Positions 37,074 through 45,993 are shown, counted from the first letter of the stretch. The stretch is 64,000 nt of DNA from Aliivibrio sp. 1S175 (GCF_001690985.1 NZ_MAJS01000006.1:362455-426454); one strand, 5' to 3'. Notes: generated from the letters alone by a model not told the origin. Numbers and translations: made by a program.

Positions 37074-37089
37074 TAGACCGACTGGTTTG
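37074..37089 (+). promoter_or_regulatory. Candidate TetR operator before aldehyde dehydrogenase gene
   Basis: AGACC-N4-GGTTT is a near-perfect inverted repeat, the size used by NemR/AcuR-class TetR repressors, 40 bp before the aldehyde dehydrogenase start. The TetR gene at 39695-40270 is the natural candidate regulator, but this link is inference. Confidence 0.3.
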
Positions 37090-37129
37090 TATTGTGTATT
37101 CTGTAGTCAATCCAATAACGAGGTGACTT

Positions 37130-38545
37130 ATGAATAACGAAACGATGATTGAAGGTATGGAACATTCATTGACAACAATGAAGGCGGCATTTTCTCAGAG
37201 TCCAATGCCTTCGCTTGAACAACGAATCGAAAAACTAACTAAGCTAAGAGTGGCTTTGATTGATCATTGCGACCAGATTTGTGAGTCAATGAATCGTGAT
37301 TATGGCCAGCGTAGTGAGCAAGATACGTTGATTGCAGATCTACTGCCTTGTATTGGAAATATTGATCACACCATCAGTCATTTGGTTGAATGGATGGCGC
37401 CTTCAGTCAGAAACGCAGGCCCATTGTTGTCGTCTTCAAGTGTGGAGGTGATCTATCAACCAATGGGTGTTGTTGGCATTGTGACTCCGTGGAACTTTCC
37501 TATCATGTTATCGGTTGGCCCATTAATCTCAGTCATTGCGGCCGGTAACAGAGCAATGATAAAGATGAGTGAGTTCACGCCAAATACCAACCACGTACTG
37601 TCTACACTATTAAGCACCGTGTTTGAGAAAGACGAAGTGAATGTAATTGAAGGTGAAGCGGGTATCTCTGCGCACTTTACAGGACTAGCGTTTGATCATT
37701 TATTGTTTACTGGTTCGACTCAAGTTGGACGCTTAGTAATGAAAGCAGCATCAGATAACTTAACACCAGTGACCTTAGAGCTTGGTGGTAAGTCACCGGT
37801 GATTATCGCGGATGATGTTTCTATGGAATTAGCCGTAGAGCGCATAATTTATGGAAAAAGTCTGAATAACGGCCAAGTGTGCGTTGCACCAGATTACGTA
37901 TTACTGCCTGAAGATAAAAAAGAAGCCTTCATTACTGAATACAAAAAACAATATCAAACCTTATTTGCTCGTGGTGTGCATTCAGACAATCTGACTTCTA
38001 TTGCTAATCAACGTCAGTTTGAGCGCATTAATGGGCTATTGAATGAAGAAATTACGGCGAACACACGAATCGAAGCGTGTCACAGTGACAGCATTGACGA
38101 GCCTCAACATCGTTTAGTGACTCACTTAGTAATTAATCCAAGTTTAGAATCAACAATTATGAAGGAAGAGATCTTCGGGCCATTACTGCCTATTTTGACT
38201 TACCAACATATAGATGATGCGATTAACCTTATCTTAAACAAGCCACGTCCATTGGCGTTGTACTTGATGTCATTTGATGAAGTGCTACAGAATCGAATTA
38301 AAACCACGGTTCACTCTGGTGGTATGTGTATTAATGATTGTGTATTCCACTTAGCAGTCGATGATGCGCCTTTTGGTGGGATAGGGGAATCAGGTAAAGG
38401 TAATTATCATGGACACGAAGGGTTCGTTACTTTTTCACACGCCAAAACAGTGATGACAAGCGGTGATGATCACCAAATAAAACATCTGTTTTCAGTTGGA
38501 AATAACGATTTTAAAGCCGCTGTAATGAGTATTATTGGAAAGTAA
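37130..38545 (+). CDS. Coniferyl-aldehyde-dehydrogenase-like aldehyde dehydrogenase
   Basis: 471-residue NAD(P)-dependent aldehyde dehydrogenase. The catalytic Cys251 in NNGQVCVAPDYV, Glu217 in TLELGGKSP, Asn122 in PWNFP and the Rossmann motif FTGSTQVG are all present. The 'GQ-C-V-A-P-D-Y-V' context and the early MESMNRDYGQRS segment are typical of the CalB/coniferyl aldehyde group, which also oxidises medium-chain aldehydes. SD GAGG precedes ATG. It leads a run with a small membrane protein and a DUF302 gene, ending at a TetR gene, perhaps an aldehyde detoxification unit. Confidence 0.9.
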   Translation: MNNETMIEGMEHSLTTMKAAFSQSPMPSLEQRIEKLTKLRVALIDHCDQICESMNRDYGQRSEQDTLIADLLPCIGNIDHTISHLVEWMAPSVRNAGPLLSSSSVEVIYQPMGVVGIVTPWNFPIMLSVGPLISVIAAGNRAMIKMSEFTPNTNHVLSTLLSTVFEKDEVNVIEGEAGISAHFTGLAFDHLLFTGSTQVGRLVMKAASDNLTPVTLELGGKSPVIIADDVSMELAVERIIYGKSLNNGQVCVAPDYVLLPEDKKEAFITEYKKQYQTLFARGVHSDNLTSIANQRQFERINGLLNEEITANTRIEACHSDSIDEPQHRLVTHLVINPSLESTIMKEEIFGPLLPILTYQHIDDAINLILNKPRPLALYLMSFDEVLQNRIKTTVHSGGMCINDCVFHLAVDDAPFGGIGESGKGNYHGHEGFVTFSHAKTVMTSGDDHQIKHLFSVGNNDFKAAVMSIIGK

Positions 38546-38586
38546 TTCCTATACTTAGTTTATAACCACTTTTTGAGAGTTGAATT

Positions 38587-39030
38587 ATGTTAGAACGTTT
38601 TTTTGAAAAAACCATGAAAGCCTATTTATTGGGGACAGGATTTTTAACCGCAACGGCATTCTTGACGTTTTTAGCGCCAGAATGGAGCATGCAAAACCTC
38701 TTTTTTTACAACGACGCGATGATGGAGAACAAAGAGTATCTTCAAGCCACTTATCAACATTGGGGGGTAATGGTTGGTTGTATTGGTGTGTTGCTGATGT
38801 TCTCGGCTAAATACAAACAATTGCGTACTTCAACCATGATTTACAGTGCATTTGAGAAATCAATGTTTGTTGGATTATTCTTATATAACGTATGTGTTAA
38901 TGAGTACAGCTGGTTCTATGGATGGAGTGGGGTATTTGCATTGGATGGCTTTGTTACTGTCTACTCACTTGTTTATCTATATTATTATTTAACGCGTGAT
39001 AAATCAAAAACGCCAGCTCACTTGCGCTAA
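38587..39030 (+). CDS. Small integral membrane protein
   Basis: 147 residues with four predicted membrane helices (about 12-30, 55-77, 88-104, 110-138). It starts 41 bp after the aldehyde dehydrogenase stop, with GAG about 9 nt upstream, so the two are probably co-transcribed. The N-terminus reads MLERFFEKTMKAYLLGTGF. I do not recognise the family. Confidence 0.75.
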   Translation: MLERFFEKTMKAYLLGTGFLTATAFLTFLAPEWSMQNLFFYNDAMMENKEYLQATYQHWGVMVGCIGVLLMFSAKYKQLRTSTMIYSAFEKSMFVGLFLYNVCVNEYSWFYGWSGVFALDGFVTVYSLVYLYYYLTRDKSKTPAHLR

Positions 39031-39072
39031 TTTAAATGAGTCATAATCACCAGATTTTAGGAAGGAAATACG

Positions 39073-39615
39073 ATTCATACCATTTATACCGATGCTCAGT
39101 TTATTCCAAAAAGACATGGTATTCGCGATGAATCGATACTTGTCAGCTATAACCAACATATTAATGAGCTTGTGGATGGTTTAGATAATACGAAGCCTGT
39201 AAATAGTGAAGGAGTGACAGAGGGTTATGGCATTGAAACGTTAGTTTCTGAATATGATTTTGACATGACATTAACAAAAATTAAAAAAGAGGTATTAAAT
39301 CAAGATGACACCGTTTGGTTTATGAACTTTGATTATAAAAAGCGTGCAGAAGCGATAGGTAAAACGTTGCCAAATACAACCTTGCTCGTTTTTGGAGGGC
39401 CAGCACCAGGTGCTAAAGCAATGGTTGATTTTCCTAGCATTGGTTTAGATGCTTTTGGGCAAAAAGTACTTGTTATTGAACAAGATGGTCAGGTCTTAGT
39501 TAAATACAATAACATCGTTGATTTCGCAGAACTTCATTATGGCGATAATGCAATAGCTCACAAAGTCATCAATTATCGTTTAAGTAAAACATTGAGCAGA
39601 GCTATTGAGAAATAA
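39073..39615 (+). CDS. DUF302 domain protein with probable non-AUG start
   Basis: 180 residues if initiated at AUU 39073. The frame opens right after a TAG at 39058-39060, and the only strong SD, AAGGA (39062-39066), sits 6 nt before AUU 39073 and 3 nt before ACG 39070; no ATG, GTG or TTG follows until GTG 39172, which has no SD. The C-terminal part (YGIETLVSEYDFDMTLTKI, KTLPNTTLLVFGGPAPGAKAMVDFPSIGLDAFGQKVLVIEQDGQVLVKYNNIVDFAELHYG) is a DUF302 domain. Its role is unknown. It is co-directional with the aldehyde dehydrogenase genes. Confidence 0.75.
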   Translation: MHTIYTDAQFIPKRHGIRDESILVSYNQHINELVDGLDNTKPVNSEGVTEGYGIETLVSEYDFDMTLTKIKKEVLNQDDTVWFMNFDYKKRAEAIGKTLPNTTLLVFGGPAPGAKAMVDFPSIGLDAFGQKVLVIEQDGQVLVKYNNIVDFAELHYGDNAIAHKVINYRLSKTLSRAIEK

Positions 39616-39694
39616 CGGATACGCTAAAAATCGGTCTAAGTAATTAAACTAAGGCCGATAATAAAGGCAGTTAATGTTGTATTTTTAGGATAAT

Positions 39695-40270
39695 TTAACG
39701 CTCAAGAACCGCGAGCGTTTCTTTCATTGCGCTGTCAAGAATATCTCGACGGCGTTGCATAGCAGATGACAAGGTACTGCCTAACCACAAGCTGTATATC
39801 ATTCGAGAGGTTTCTTCAGGATTTTGAATAGTAAAATCGTTTTCAACACGGCCTTGCTCAAAGAACTGAGCCATGCGTTGAATCACTTTTTCAGCGCCTT
39901 CTGCCATTACCATCTGCATCTTGCCAGAGGCTCCAGATATTTCACCTGCCAGTTTTACGACTAGACATTTAATATGGAAATCTTCTGTCAATTTAGACGT
40001 CGCCCAAAACTCGAAGTACGCTTTTACACGCTCACTGCGAGTCATTGAATCATCATTCAGAAAAGATTCCAACGTTGCTAAGTGTTCTTCAAAGTAGTCG
40101 CTCAGTAAGATCTCGCCAAAATGTTCTTTAGATTTGAAGTAATGATAAAAAGAACCTTTCGTTCCTTCGGCTTCATTGATGATTTTCATCAAGCCGACAC
40201 CAGCAAAACCATGTTCATTAATCAGTTTTAACCCTGCATCGAGCATAGATTGTCGCATGTCTTTCATCAT
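39695..40270 (-). CDS. TetR family transcriptional regulator
   Basis: 191 residues. The N-terminal helix-turn-helix (GLMKIINEAEGTKGSFYHYFKSKEHFGEILL) and a C-terminal domain like the NemR/AcuR group (TAGSSLSAMQRRR-type end) mark a repressor of reactive-electrophile or aldehyde genes. It is convergent with the DUF302 gene and lies at the end of the aldehyde dehydrogenase cluster, which it probably controls. Confidence 0.88.
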   Translation of the reverse strand: MMKDMRQSMLDAGLKLINEHGFAGVGLMKIINEAEGTKGSFYHYFKSKEHFGEILLSDYFEEHLATLESFLNDDSMTRSERVKAYFEFWATSKLTEDFHIKCLVVKLAGEISGASGKMQMVMAEGAEKVIQRMAQFFEQGRVENDFTIQNPEETSRMIYSLWLGSTLSSAMQRRRDILDSAMKETLAVLER

Positions 40271-40280
40271 TATTTACCTA

Positions 40281-40337
40281 TAACTAAAGTCAGTTAGAAA
40301 GTGTAACTGGCCTGTATACCAACCGTCCAGTTTAATT
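40281..40337. promoter_or_regulatory. Candidate TetR autoregulatory region
   Basis: Just upstream of the TetR start are TAACT-N6-AGTTA (40281-40296) and, farther out, AACTGG/CCAGTT separated by 16 nt. Either could be an operator for the repressor itself. Support is symmetry and position only. Confidence 0.3.
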
Positions 40338-40426
40338 TGGTCAAAAATGTGTCAGAATAGTATAAGCAATCAATAAATAGAGGTTTTAATCGCTACATTA
40401 CAACCTCTATTTACAGTAAATCTGTC

Positions 40427-41335
40427 TTATTTTGTTAGTTTAATACGTATCGGAGCTGTGTTATTGAACTCAACATTATCAAAGCTATCAAGTTGATGGT
40501 GCTTGATTAGAGATTGTAAATTCTCTACATAAGCGTCGCCACGAGTAGAGTAGTGAGATAAAGCCTCGACTAACTCATACCCTGATAATTTACCTTCACG
40601 ACTTAGTTTTTTACGTAAAATCCAAAGATCTTTATAAGCCGATGTCGTATTTAAGTTATACATATAACGAGCAGTTCCTGCGAACAGGTTATCAAATGCA
40701 GCAACTTTTACATGCCCACCTGGGGTACTTAAATACTTACCGCCTTTAGAAGATAAGTGCTCTCCATATAAGCTATTCCCTTTAACTGCGAAATAACTGG
40801 TTCCCCAGCCACTTTCATCAATTCCTTGAGCGAGAACCATACCGACAGGAATAATATCTAGGCGCAAAAGCAGGTCATCAATGCTGTTTGATTTAATATC
40901 ATAAGACGTCATTAACTCATTTAGCCATACTGTTTCTTCTTTCGACCATTCACTTTTAGGCTGCTTCGATAGCGTAATTACGTCATTTCTAACCGCACTT
41001 ATGCGTTTATTCACCTCAATAATGGTAGGCAGTAATAAACGAATAAACCCTGAAATTTTCTCTTGAACAGGTAACGAATTTAAATCACTAGGAAGATTCT
41101 CAACAAAGAACGCTGGGATTTGATCCGTGCTGCTAACATTCGCTAATTGATACTGATGCAGCTTAAATTGATTGATAAGCGATTGAGCTGAGTTAAGTGT
41201 GGTGACTTTTACTTCAGGGTAGGGATTGTGGAGCTTCTCTGGTGAAATAGGCAGTTGAGTATCCGCAAGAGTGCTAGAAGATGCGATGAGAAGTAAAGAG
41301 GCAGAGATATGTTTTAACTTTTTAGATAAAGACAT
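40427..41335 (-). CDS. Bax-like glucosaminidase-domain protein
   Basis: 302 residues with signal peptide MSLSKKLKHISASLLLIASSSTLA. The C-terminal half is a glucosaminidase domain of the Bax family: VLAQGIDESGWGTSYFAVKGNSLYGEH, with Glu174 as likely catalytic acid, followed by AAFDNLFAGTARYMYNLNTTSAY and LSHYSTRGDAYVENLQSLI. Predicted periplasmic peptidoglycan hydrolase. It is monocistronic on the minus strand. Confidence 0.9.
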   Translation of the reverse strand: MSLSKKLKHISASLLLIASSSTLADTQLPISPEKLHNPYPEVKVTTLNSAQSLINQFKLHQYQLANVSSTDQIPAFFVENLPSDLNSLPVQEKISGFIRLLLPTIIEVNKRISAVRNDVITLSKQPKSEWSKEETVWLNELMTSYDIKSNSIDDLLLRLDIIPVGMVLAQGIDESGWGTSYFAVKGNSLYGEHLSSKGGKYLSTPGGHVKVAAFDNLFAGTARYMYNLNTTSAYKDLWILRKKLSREGKLSGYELVEALSHYSTRGDAYVENLQSLIKHHQLDSFDNVEFNNTAPIRIKLTK

Positions 41336-41368
41336 AAATGGAGTTCCATTTTAATATTAATAGGATCG

Positions 41369-41396
41369 AAAACGGCGCTATATTCAGCACCGTTTT
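41369..41396. terminator. Hairpin between ppiB and the bax-like gene
   Basis: AAAACGGCGCT/AGCACCGTTTT with one mismatch lies after the ppiB stop on the minus strand. The T run is short, so strength is uncertain. Confidence 0.55.
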
Positions 41397-41427
41397 TAGT
41401 GTTTATGTAGAGTTAACAGTCGCTCTG

Positions 41428-41925
41428 TTATTCTTCTACAATAGTCACTTTCTCGATCACAATACTCTCTTTTGGAACATCGTCAAACTCACCGATAGAT
41501 TTAGTTTTAATTTTTGCAATTTTCTTAACTACATCCATACCAATAGTTACTTCACCAAATACCGCATAACCCCAACCAGTATTCGTGGTGGCAGTGTGAT
41601 CAAGAAAAGTATTGTTAGCGATGTTGATAAAGAACTCACTGGTTGCAGAGTGAGGTGCATCAGTACGTGCCATAGCGATAGTACCGTTTAAGTTTTTCAA
41701 ACCACGGTTCGCTTCATTCACAATCGGTGCGCGCATTTCTTTTTCTTGCATGTCCGCAGTAAAACCACCGCCTTGGATCATAAAGCCTTTGATAACACGG
41801 TGAAAAATAGTGCCTTCGTAAAAACCCTCTTGGCAGTATTTTAAGAAGTTTTTTGAGCTTACCGGTGCTTTTTCTTTGTTAAGCTCAATGTGAATGTCGC
41901 CAAAATTGGTGGTTAAAATGATCAT
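41428..41925 (-). CDS. ppiB: Peptidyl-prolyl cis-trans isomerase B (cyclophilin)
   Basis: 165 residues, the length of E. coli PpiB (164). Cyclophilin core motifs are present: [41 protein letters not shown] and [15 protein letters not shown]. No signal peptide, so cytoplasmic. It speeds proline isomerisation during folding. It lies alone between a class A beta-lactamase and a peptidoglycan hydrolase on the same strand. Confidence 0.95.
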   Translation of the reverse strand: MIILTTNFGDIHIELNKEKAPVSSKNFLKYCQEGFYEGTIFHRVIKGFMIQGGGFTADMQEKEMRAPIVNEANRGLKNLNGTIAMARTDAPHSATSEFFINIANNTFLDHTATTNTGWGYAVFGEVTIGMDVVKKIAKIKTKSIGEFDDVPKESIVIEKVTIVEE

Positions 41926-41975
41926 ATAGTTAATGTCTATTTAAAAGTTAATTGAGAAAGATTATACGTAGTTTC

Positions 41976-42827
41976 TTAGTTTATGTTGAACTCTTTGAAT
42001 ATCGCATTGCCCACTTCCACAATAATTTGGTTGCGTGAGGCCATATCTAAATTCGTTTGAGTTAAGTAGATAGAGATAATGATAGGGGCGCGTTTGTTAC
42101 TCCAAACAATGGCCGTGATCCCGCGTGATCCAAAACCACCTGCACCAGAGCGATCAGCAATGGACCACTTAGCAGGTAAAATAGAACGCAATAGCGGATC
42201 AGATACCTTGTTATCGACCATCCAGGCCTTTAGCGTGCGTTTGTCTTTGGTATTAAGTGTTTGACCAAATAACAATTCGTTGAGTGTATTTGTCATCGCA
42301 TTCGGAGTAGTCGTATCTCTAACATCTCCCTTTTGAGCTTCATTTAATGCAGGTTCAATACGGTCTAATCGAGTCATGTCATCTCCGATCAAACGTAAGA
42401 AAAGAGTCAGTGACTTAGGAGAGCCTGTCTCTGCTAGTACGATATTTGCGGCCGTGTTATCGCTCATTAGCATGGTCGCTTCACAGGCTTTTTCGGTACT
42501 AATTGTCTCGCCGATTAACTTTTCAGTGATAGGGGACCATGGAATGATGGATTCTTTGGTGATCCTTGTTAGCGCATCTTTATCCAAGAGATTATTGCTT
42601 GAGTTATAAAGCATCTGAGCACAAGCCAGAGTTTTAAAGGTACTCATCATAGGAAAGCGATGGTCGCCTTTATAACTCCATGTTGTATTTGTTTCGGTAT
42701 CTAGAACTGAAACACCGATAGTGCCAGAGCTTGATAATTCAATAGTTTCAACGGTTTCTAATACAGAAGAAGCCATTGCGGTGTGAGAGAGCAAAGTTAA
42801 ACAAAAAAGAAGAGTGATACGTTTCAT
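41976..42827 (-). CDS. Class A beta-lactamase, CARB (carbenicillinase)-like
   Basis: 283-residue precursor with signal peptide MKRITLLFCLTLLSHTAMA. The serine motif is S62-T-F-K65 in MMSTFKTLACA, the SDN loop is S122-D-N124, the omega loop has Glu158/Asn162 in RIEPALNEAQKGDVRDTTTP, and the third motif is Arg226-Ser-Gly in IADRSGAGGFGSRG. Arg in place of Lys at Ambler 234 is the hallmark of CARB/PSE enzymes, and the chain is co-linear with CARB-2. It would hydrolyse penicillins including carbenicillin in the periplasm. It is chromosomal here with no integron, plasmid or IS parts nearby. Confidence 0.93.
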   Translation of the reverse strand: MKRITLLFCLTLLSHTAMASSVLETVETIELSSSGTIGVSVLDTETNTTWSYKGDHRFPMMSTFKTLACAQMLYNSSNNLLDKDALTRITKESIIPWSPITEKLIGETISTEKACEATMLMSDNTAANIVLAETGSPKSLTLFLRLIGDDMTRLDRIEPALNEAQKGDVRDTTTPNAMTNTLNELLFGQTLNTKDKRTLKAWMVDNKVSDPLLRSILPAKWSIADRSGAGGFGSRGITAIVWSNKRAPIIISIYLTQTNLDMASRNQIIVEVGNAIFKEFNIN

Positions 42828-42869
42828 TATTACGCCTAAAGGGAGGGCTGTTGTATATACAGTGATAGA

Positions 42870-43787
42870 TTAATCAAATTTTCGCTGGTAGCGAGGTAGC
42901 ATACTTTCATTACCTAACAAACCACCTTGGTGGATGTACAGTAGAGTCTGATTGGTGTTGTTTGGTAGCCAATCACTTAAGCAGCGCCACATCAAAGGAT
43001 CGTATAGAAGTTCAAATTCAACGTCAGTTTGTAAGAGAAGCGTTTTCCACATCTCGTAATCGTGACGATATAACTTCCCAAAATGGTGTTTTTTCGTTGG
43101 CGTTAGAATCTCAGGATGATCTGTTTCACCAAGCTCTAAAAATTGCTCGGTAAGATAAGAATTACCACCGACACAAGCACAAGTAATCACTTTTATATCA
43201 TGAGCTTTTAAGTGCTTATGAAGAAATAAAGCCGTTGTTCCTGTTCCTGATGGTAAGGCAACCGTTAGAGAATTGAGTGCTTGCTCTTTTTTCCATGTAA
43301 TAAGCTCTGTCGCCAGCTGTTTTACTCCACTTTCAGCTAAACCACAGCGACCCCCTTCAGGCACAAATAACTCATGAGCGTTGGGTTGTCGAACTTGGTG
43401 GATGTAGTCGAAACTTGAATAAAGAGTACCGTCACTTTTTATCGCATCGTCACGCTCATTCAATGCAATTATATTTCCCCCTAATGCCAAGGCAGCGCGG
43501 TAGTTCCCTTTTGGATTTTCTTGTAGAAAAGAGGGAATATGATCAACGTAAAAGTCTAACTGCCAGCCTTTTAATTGAGCCAATGCCGCTAATGAGTAAA
43601 GTGAGTTTGCCTGTGGTGAGCCATAGCCAATAATCGTGGTAATCGCAGGGAAATCACCGTCTAACAATCCCATAAACTTACGAGCTTTGTTGCCAGAAAA
43701 TTGAGGGTGAAGTTTATCATCGCGCTTTAAATAGAAATCGACACCATTAAATTGATGCTGAGTTACTGGGCTGTTTTGGATTTTCAT
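42870..43787 (-). CDS. D-cysteine desulfhydrase / ACC-deaminase family enzyme
   Basis: 305 residues from ATG 43787, where family similarity begins (SPVTQHQFNGVDFYLKRDD); the frame runs open to 43850, but neither start has a clear SD. PLP-dependent fold type II: the PLP lysine in FSGNKARK (Lys34), a phosphate loop in SGTGTTALF, and a C-terminal YIHQGGLLG segment, typical of YedO/DcyD and ACC-deaminase relatives. It probably breaks D-cysteine or similar to pyruvate, ammonia and sulfide; the exact substrate is not determined by sequence. Confidence 0.82.
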   Translation of the reverse strand: MKIQNSPVTQHQFNGVDFYLKRDDKLHPQFSGNKARKFMGLLDGDFPAITTIIGYGSPQANSLYSLAALAQLKGWQLDFYVDHIPSFLQENPKGNYRAALALGGNIIALNERDDAIKSDGTLYSSFDYIHQVRQPNAHELFVPEGGRCGLAESGVKQLATELITWKKEQALNSLTVALPSGTGTTALFLHKHLKAHDIKVITCACVGGNSYLTEQFLELGETDHPEILTPTKKHHFGKLYRHDYEMWKTLLLQTDVEFELLYDPLMWRCLSDWLPNNTNQTLLYIHQGGLLGNESMLPRYQRKFD

Positions 43788-43868
43788 GATGAGATATAAA
43801 TATAGAGTGTAGGGAAGAAGAAATGACCTTTCAGTGAGTTGAAAGGCCATATAAATCTGTAATGAGAA

Positions 43869-44213
43869 TTACTTTTTCATCATTGATTTTAAAGCAGCAA
43901 ACGGGTTGTGCGTTGCGCCTTGATGATCATCTTCACCGGCTTTAATTTGAGAGCCGTATTGATCATGCTCTGTGTATTTAGAGTGCTCATGATCGTGACA
44001 GAAAAGACAAAGAAGCTCCCAGTTACTGCCATCATTTGGGTTATTAGTATGATCGTGATCTTTATGGTGAACCGTTAATTCACGTAAGTTTGAATAGACA
44101 AATTCACGCGCACAATTACCACAAACCCAAGGGTACAGTTTTAATGCTTTTTCACGGTAACCAACTTCTTGACGGGCATAAGTGGCACTAGAGCCATAAA
44201 AATCTGATGACAT
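43869..44213 (-). CDS. yajD: YajD family HNH nuclease
   Basis: 114 residues from ATG 44213 (E. coli YajD is 115); the frame is open upstream to 44315 but that adds only a hydrophobic lead without family similarity. It has two metal-binding pairs, CGNC and CLFC, around the HNH core LTVHHKDHDHTNNPNDGSNWELLCLFCHDHEH. HNH proteins bind zinc and a divalent cation and cut DNA or RNA; YajD has no settled target. Confidence 0.88.
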   Translation of the reverse strand: MSSDFYGSSATYARQEVGYREKALKLYPWVCGNCAREFVYSNLRELTVHHKDHDHTNNPNDGSNWELLCLFCHDHEHSKYTEHDQYGSQIKAGEDDHQGATHNPFAALKSMMKK

Positions 44214-44284
44214 ATAAATCTCGACTGCTAAAGTTAATACAATAATTATATGGAAAGAATATACCACGTTTTTAAGGAGAATAA

Positions 44285-44752
44285 ATGCTATCAAAACTAG
44301 AACTGAGAATTCCACCGCCGTTAGTCATGCTACTGTTTATGGTAACCGTATTTGGCTTTGATAAAATAATGCCATTTACTCTATTTTATTTACCATGGTT
44401 AACTTACGCTTCGGTTATTAGCTTAGTCACGCTTGGTGGTGTCATTGCATTGTGGGGAGTGAAAGAGTTTAAAAATGCCAAAACAACAGTTAATCCACTC
44501 AAGCCAGAAAGCAGCTCATCACTTGTGAACTCTGGTATTTATCAATACACACGCAATCCTATGTATCTTGGTTTGTTACTGATCTTATTGAGTGCAGTGA
44601 TTTATAGCCAACATCCACTTGGTTTAGTGAGTGCGTTAGGTTTTGTTCTGTATATGAATCGCTTTCAAATTGAACCAGAAGAAAAAATGCTAGTTAAGCT
44701 ATTTGGTGATGAGTTTGTTGATTATAGCAATCAAGTAAAACGCTGGTTCTAA
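44285..44752 (+). CDS. Isoprenylcysteine carboxyl methyltransferase-like membrane protein
   Basis: 155 residues with about four membrane helices and the C-terminal ICMT/PEMT signature GIYQYTRNPMYLGLLLILLSAV and RFQIEPEEKMLVKLFGDEFVDYSNQVKRW. This family of SAM-dependent methyltransferases acts on lipids or prenylcysteine; the bacterial substrate is generally unknown. Preceded by AAGGAG about 5 nt before ATG. Its stop overlaps by 4 bp the converging DUF2798 gene. Confidence 0.85.
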   Translation: MLSKLELRIPPPLVMLLFMVTVFGFDKIMPFTLFYLPWLTYASVISLVTLGGVIALWGVKEFKNAKTTVNPLKPESSSSLVNSGIYQYTRNPMYLGLLLILLSAVIYSQHPLGLVSALGFVLYMNRFQIEPEEKMLVKLFGDEFVDYSNQVKRWF

Positions 44753-45012
44753 TTTGCCATTTTAGATTGCGTCGTTGCTGTGTTGGTTTTGTTATCTCGA
44801 CATAACCACGCGGCGAGTTCGCGAATCTTCGGTAAAATAGTTAAGTTAGCAAATATCGCAACAGGCCAAGCGATAGTAAACCCATTCATCCACGCAGATA
44901 CCCATTCCGAACTAAATCCACCCATTCTAATCGCAGACATTGAACCAGACATTATTAATGCCATTGTGACTGAAGACAGTAAGGCTGAAAGCCAAAATTG
45001 TTTTTTACTCAT
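44749..45012 (-). CDS. DUF2798 small membrane protein
   Basis: 87 residues from ATG 45012 (an AGAGAGAG purine run upstream; the frame is open to 45093). Two membrane helices (about 8-27 and 42-62) match DUF2798: FWLSALLSSVTMALIMSGSMSAIRMG and WMNGFTIAWPVAIFANLTILPKIR. Divergent from a LysR gene that may regulate it. Function unknown. Confidence 0.82.
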   Translation of the reverse strand: MSKKQFWLSALLSSVTMALIMSGSMSAIRMGGFSSEWVSAWMNGFTIAWPVAIFANLTILPKIRELAAWLCRDNKTNTATTQSKMAN

Positions 45013-45123
45013 AAATCTCTCTCTCTTTATTAACGAATTATTTTTTAACACTAATCGTGATTGTTTCGATAGAGTGAAGTATATTAATTTCATTAATGAT
45101 AAAAAATAGCGAGATATAAAACC

Positions 45124-45993
45124 ATGAATTCCATATTTGGAAGTATTGATGATCTGTTTTTATTTTGTAAAGTGGTTCAGCTTGGATCTCAACAAGGCGC
45201 AGCCAAAGAGTTAAAACTACCAGTATCAACCGTGTCCCGACGACTCTCTTTAATGGAAGAAAAACTCGGTGTTCGCTTGTTAGAAAAAAAGGGACGAGAG
45301 CTTGTTGCAACAGAAACAGGTCAGCAATATTACCAACTGCTTGAAAGTCAGTTTACCGATTTAGAAAGTCACTGCCATCAGTTAAAAGACCACAAAGAGG
45401 AAGTAACAGGCACGTTACGTTTATCCCTGCCTTATCGTTTTTATAATAGCTATGTTAGAGAGCTGATTACTGATTTCTTATTGGAATTTCCTCACACTCA
45501 AATAGAAGTCAATTTATGTGCTGAAGACGCTTTACCAGAAACAGATCGAGATTTAGTGCTAACTTTTGATATTAGCCGAGCCGAAGGGATGATCGCTCGT
45601 CCGCTATTTTTAGCAAAGCATAGCGTATTTGTCTCTCAATCGTATTGGCAAAATAATGACGTAACAAATATAGAGACTATTGATTGGATCCGCTTAGATG
45701 ACCAGAAAAGTTTAACTTATACCGATGCAAAGCAAACGCTAAAACAGATTAATGTACATCCTCGTCTGCAAGTTAACGATTTGGATCAAGTCATGCATGC
45801 GGTTATTAAAGGATTAGGCGCAGCACGATTACCCATTCATCTTGTCACTCCAGAGATGGATCTCGTTGAGGTTTTTTCTGAATATCAATTCCCACCAAGG
45901 CAATCTTATCTGGTTTATAAACAACGAAAATTTCAACCCAAAGCACTAACCATATTAATCGAACGCATTATGAATGCTATGGAACGAATTTGA
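45124..45993 (+). CDS. LysR family transcriptional regulator
   Basis: 289 residues. N-terminal helix-turn-helix (FCKVVQLGSQQGAAKELKLPVSTVSRRLSLMEEKLGVRLLEKKGRELVATETG) and a CrgA-type effector domain. It is divergently transcribed from the DUF2798 membrane-protein gene 111 bp away, its likely target. SD is weak. Confidence 0.9.
   Translation: MNSIFGSIDDLFLFCKVVQLGSQQGAAKELKLPVSTVSRRLSLMEEKLGVRLLEKKGRELVATETGQQYYQLLESQFTDLESHCHQLKDHKEEVTGTLRLSLPYRFYNSYVRELITDFLLEFPHTQIEVNLCAEDALPETDRDLVLTFDISRAEGMIARPLFLAKHSVFVSQSYWQNNDVTNIETIDWIRLDDQKSLTYTDAKQTLKQINVHPRLQVNDLDQVMHAVIKGLGAARLPIHLVTPEMDLVEVFSEYQFPPRQSYLVYKQRKFQPKALTILIERIMNAMERI

Noticed and set aside
41338..41691. 117-codon plus-strand ORF antisense to ppiB
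   Set aside because: Mostly antisense to the highly conserved PpiB frame; no SD and no family.
13803..42827. Integron or transposon origin for the two beta-lactamase genes
   Set aside because: No integrase, attC-like sites, transposase or flanking direct repeats are seen; each has ordinary neighbours and terminators.
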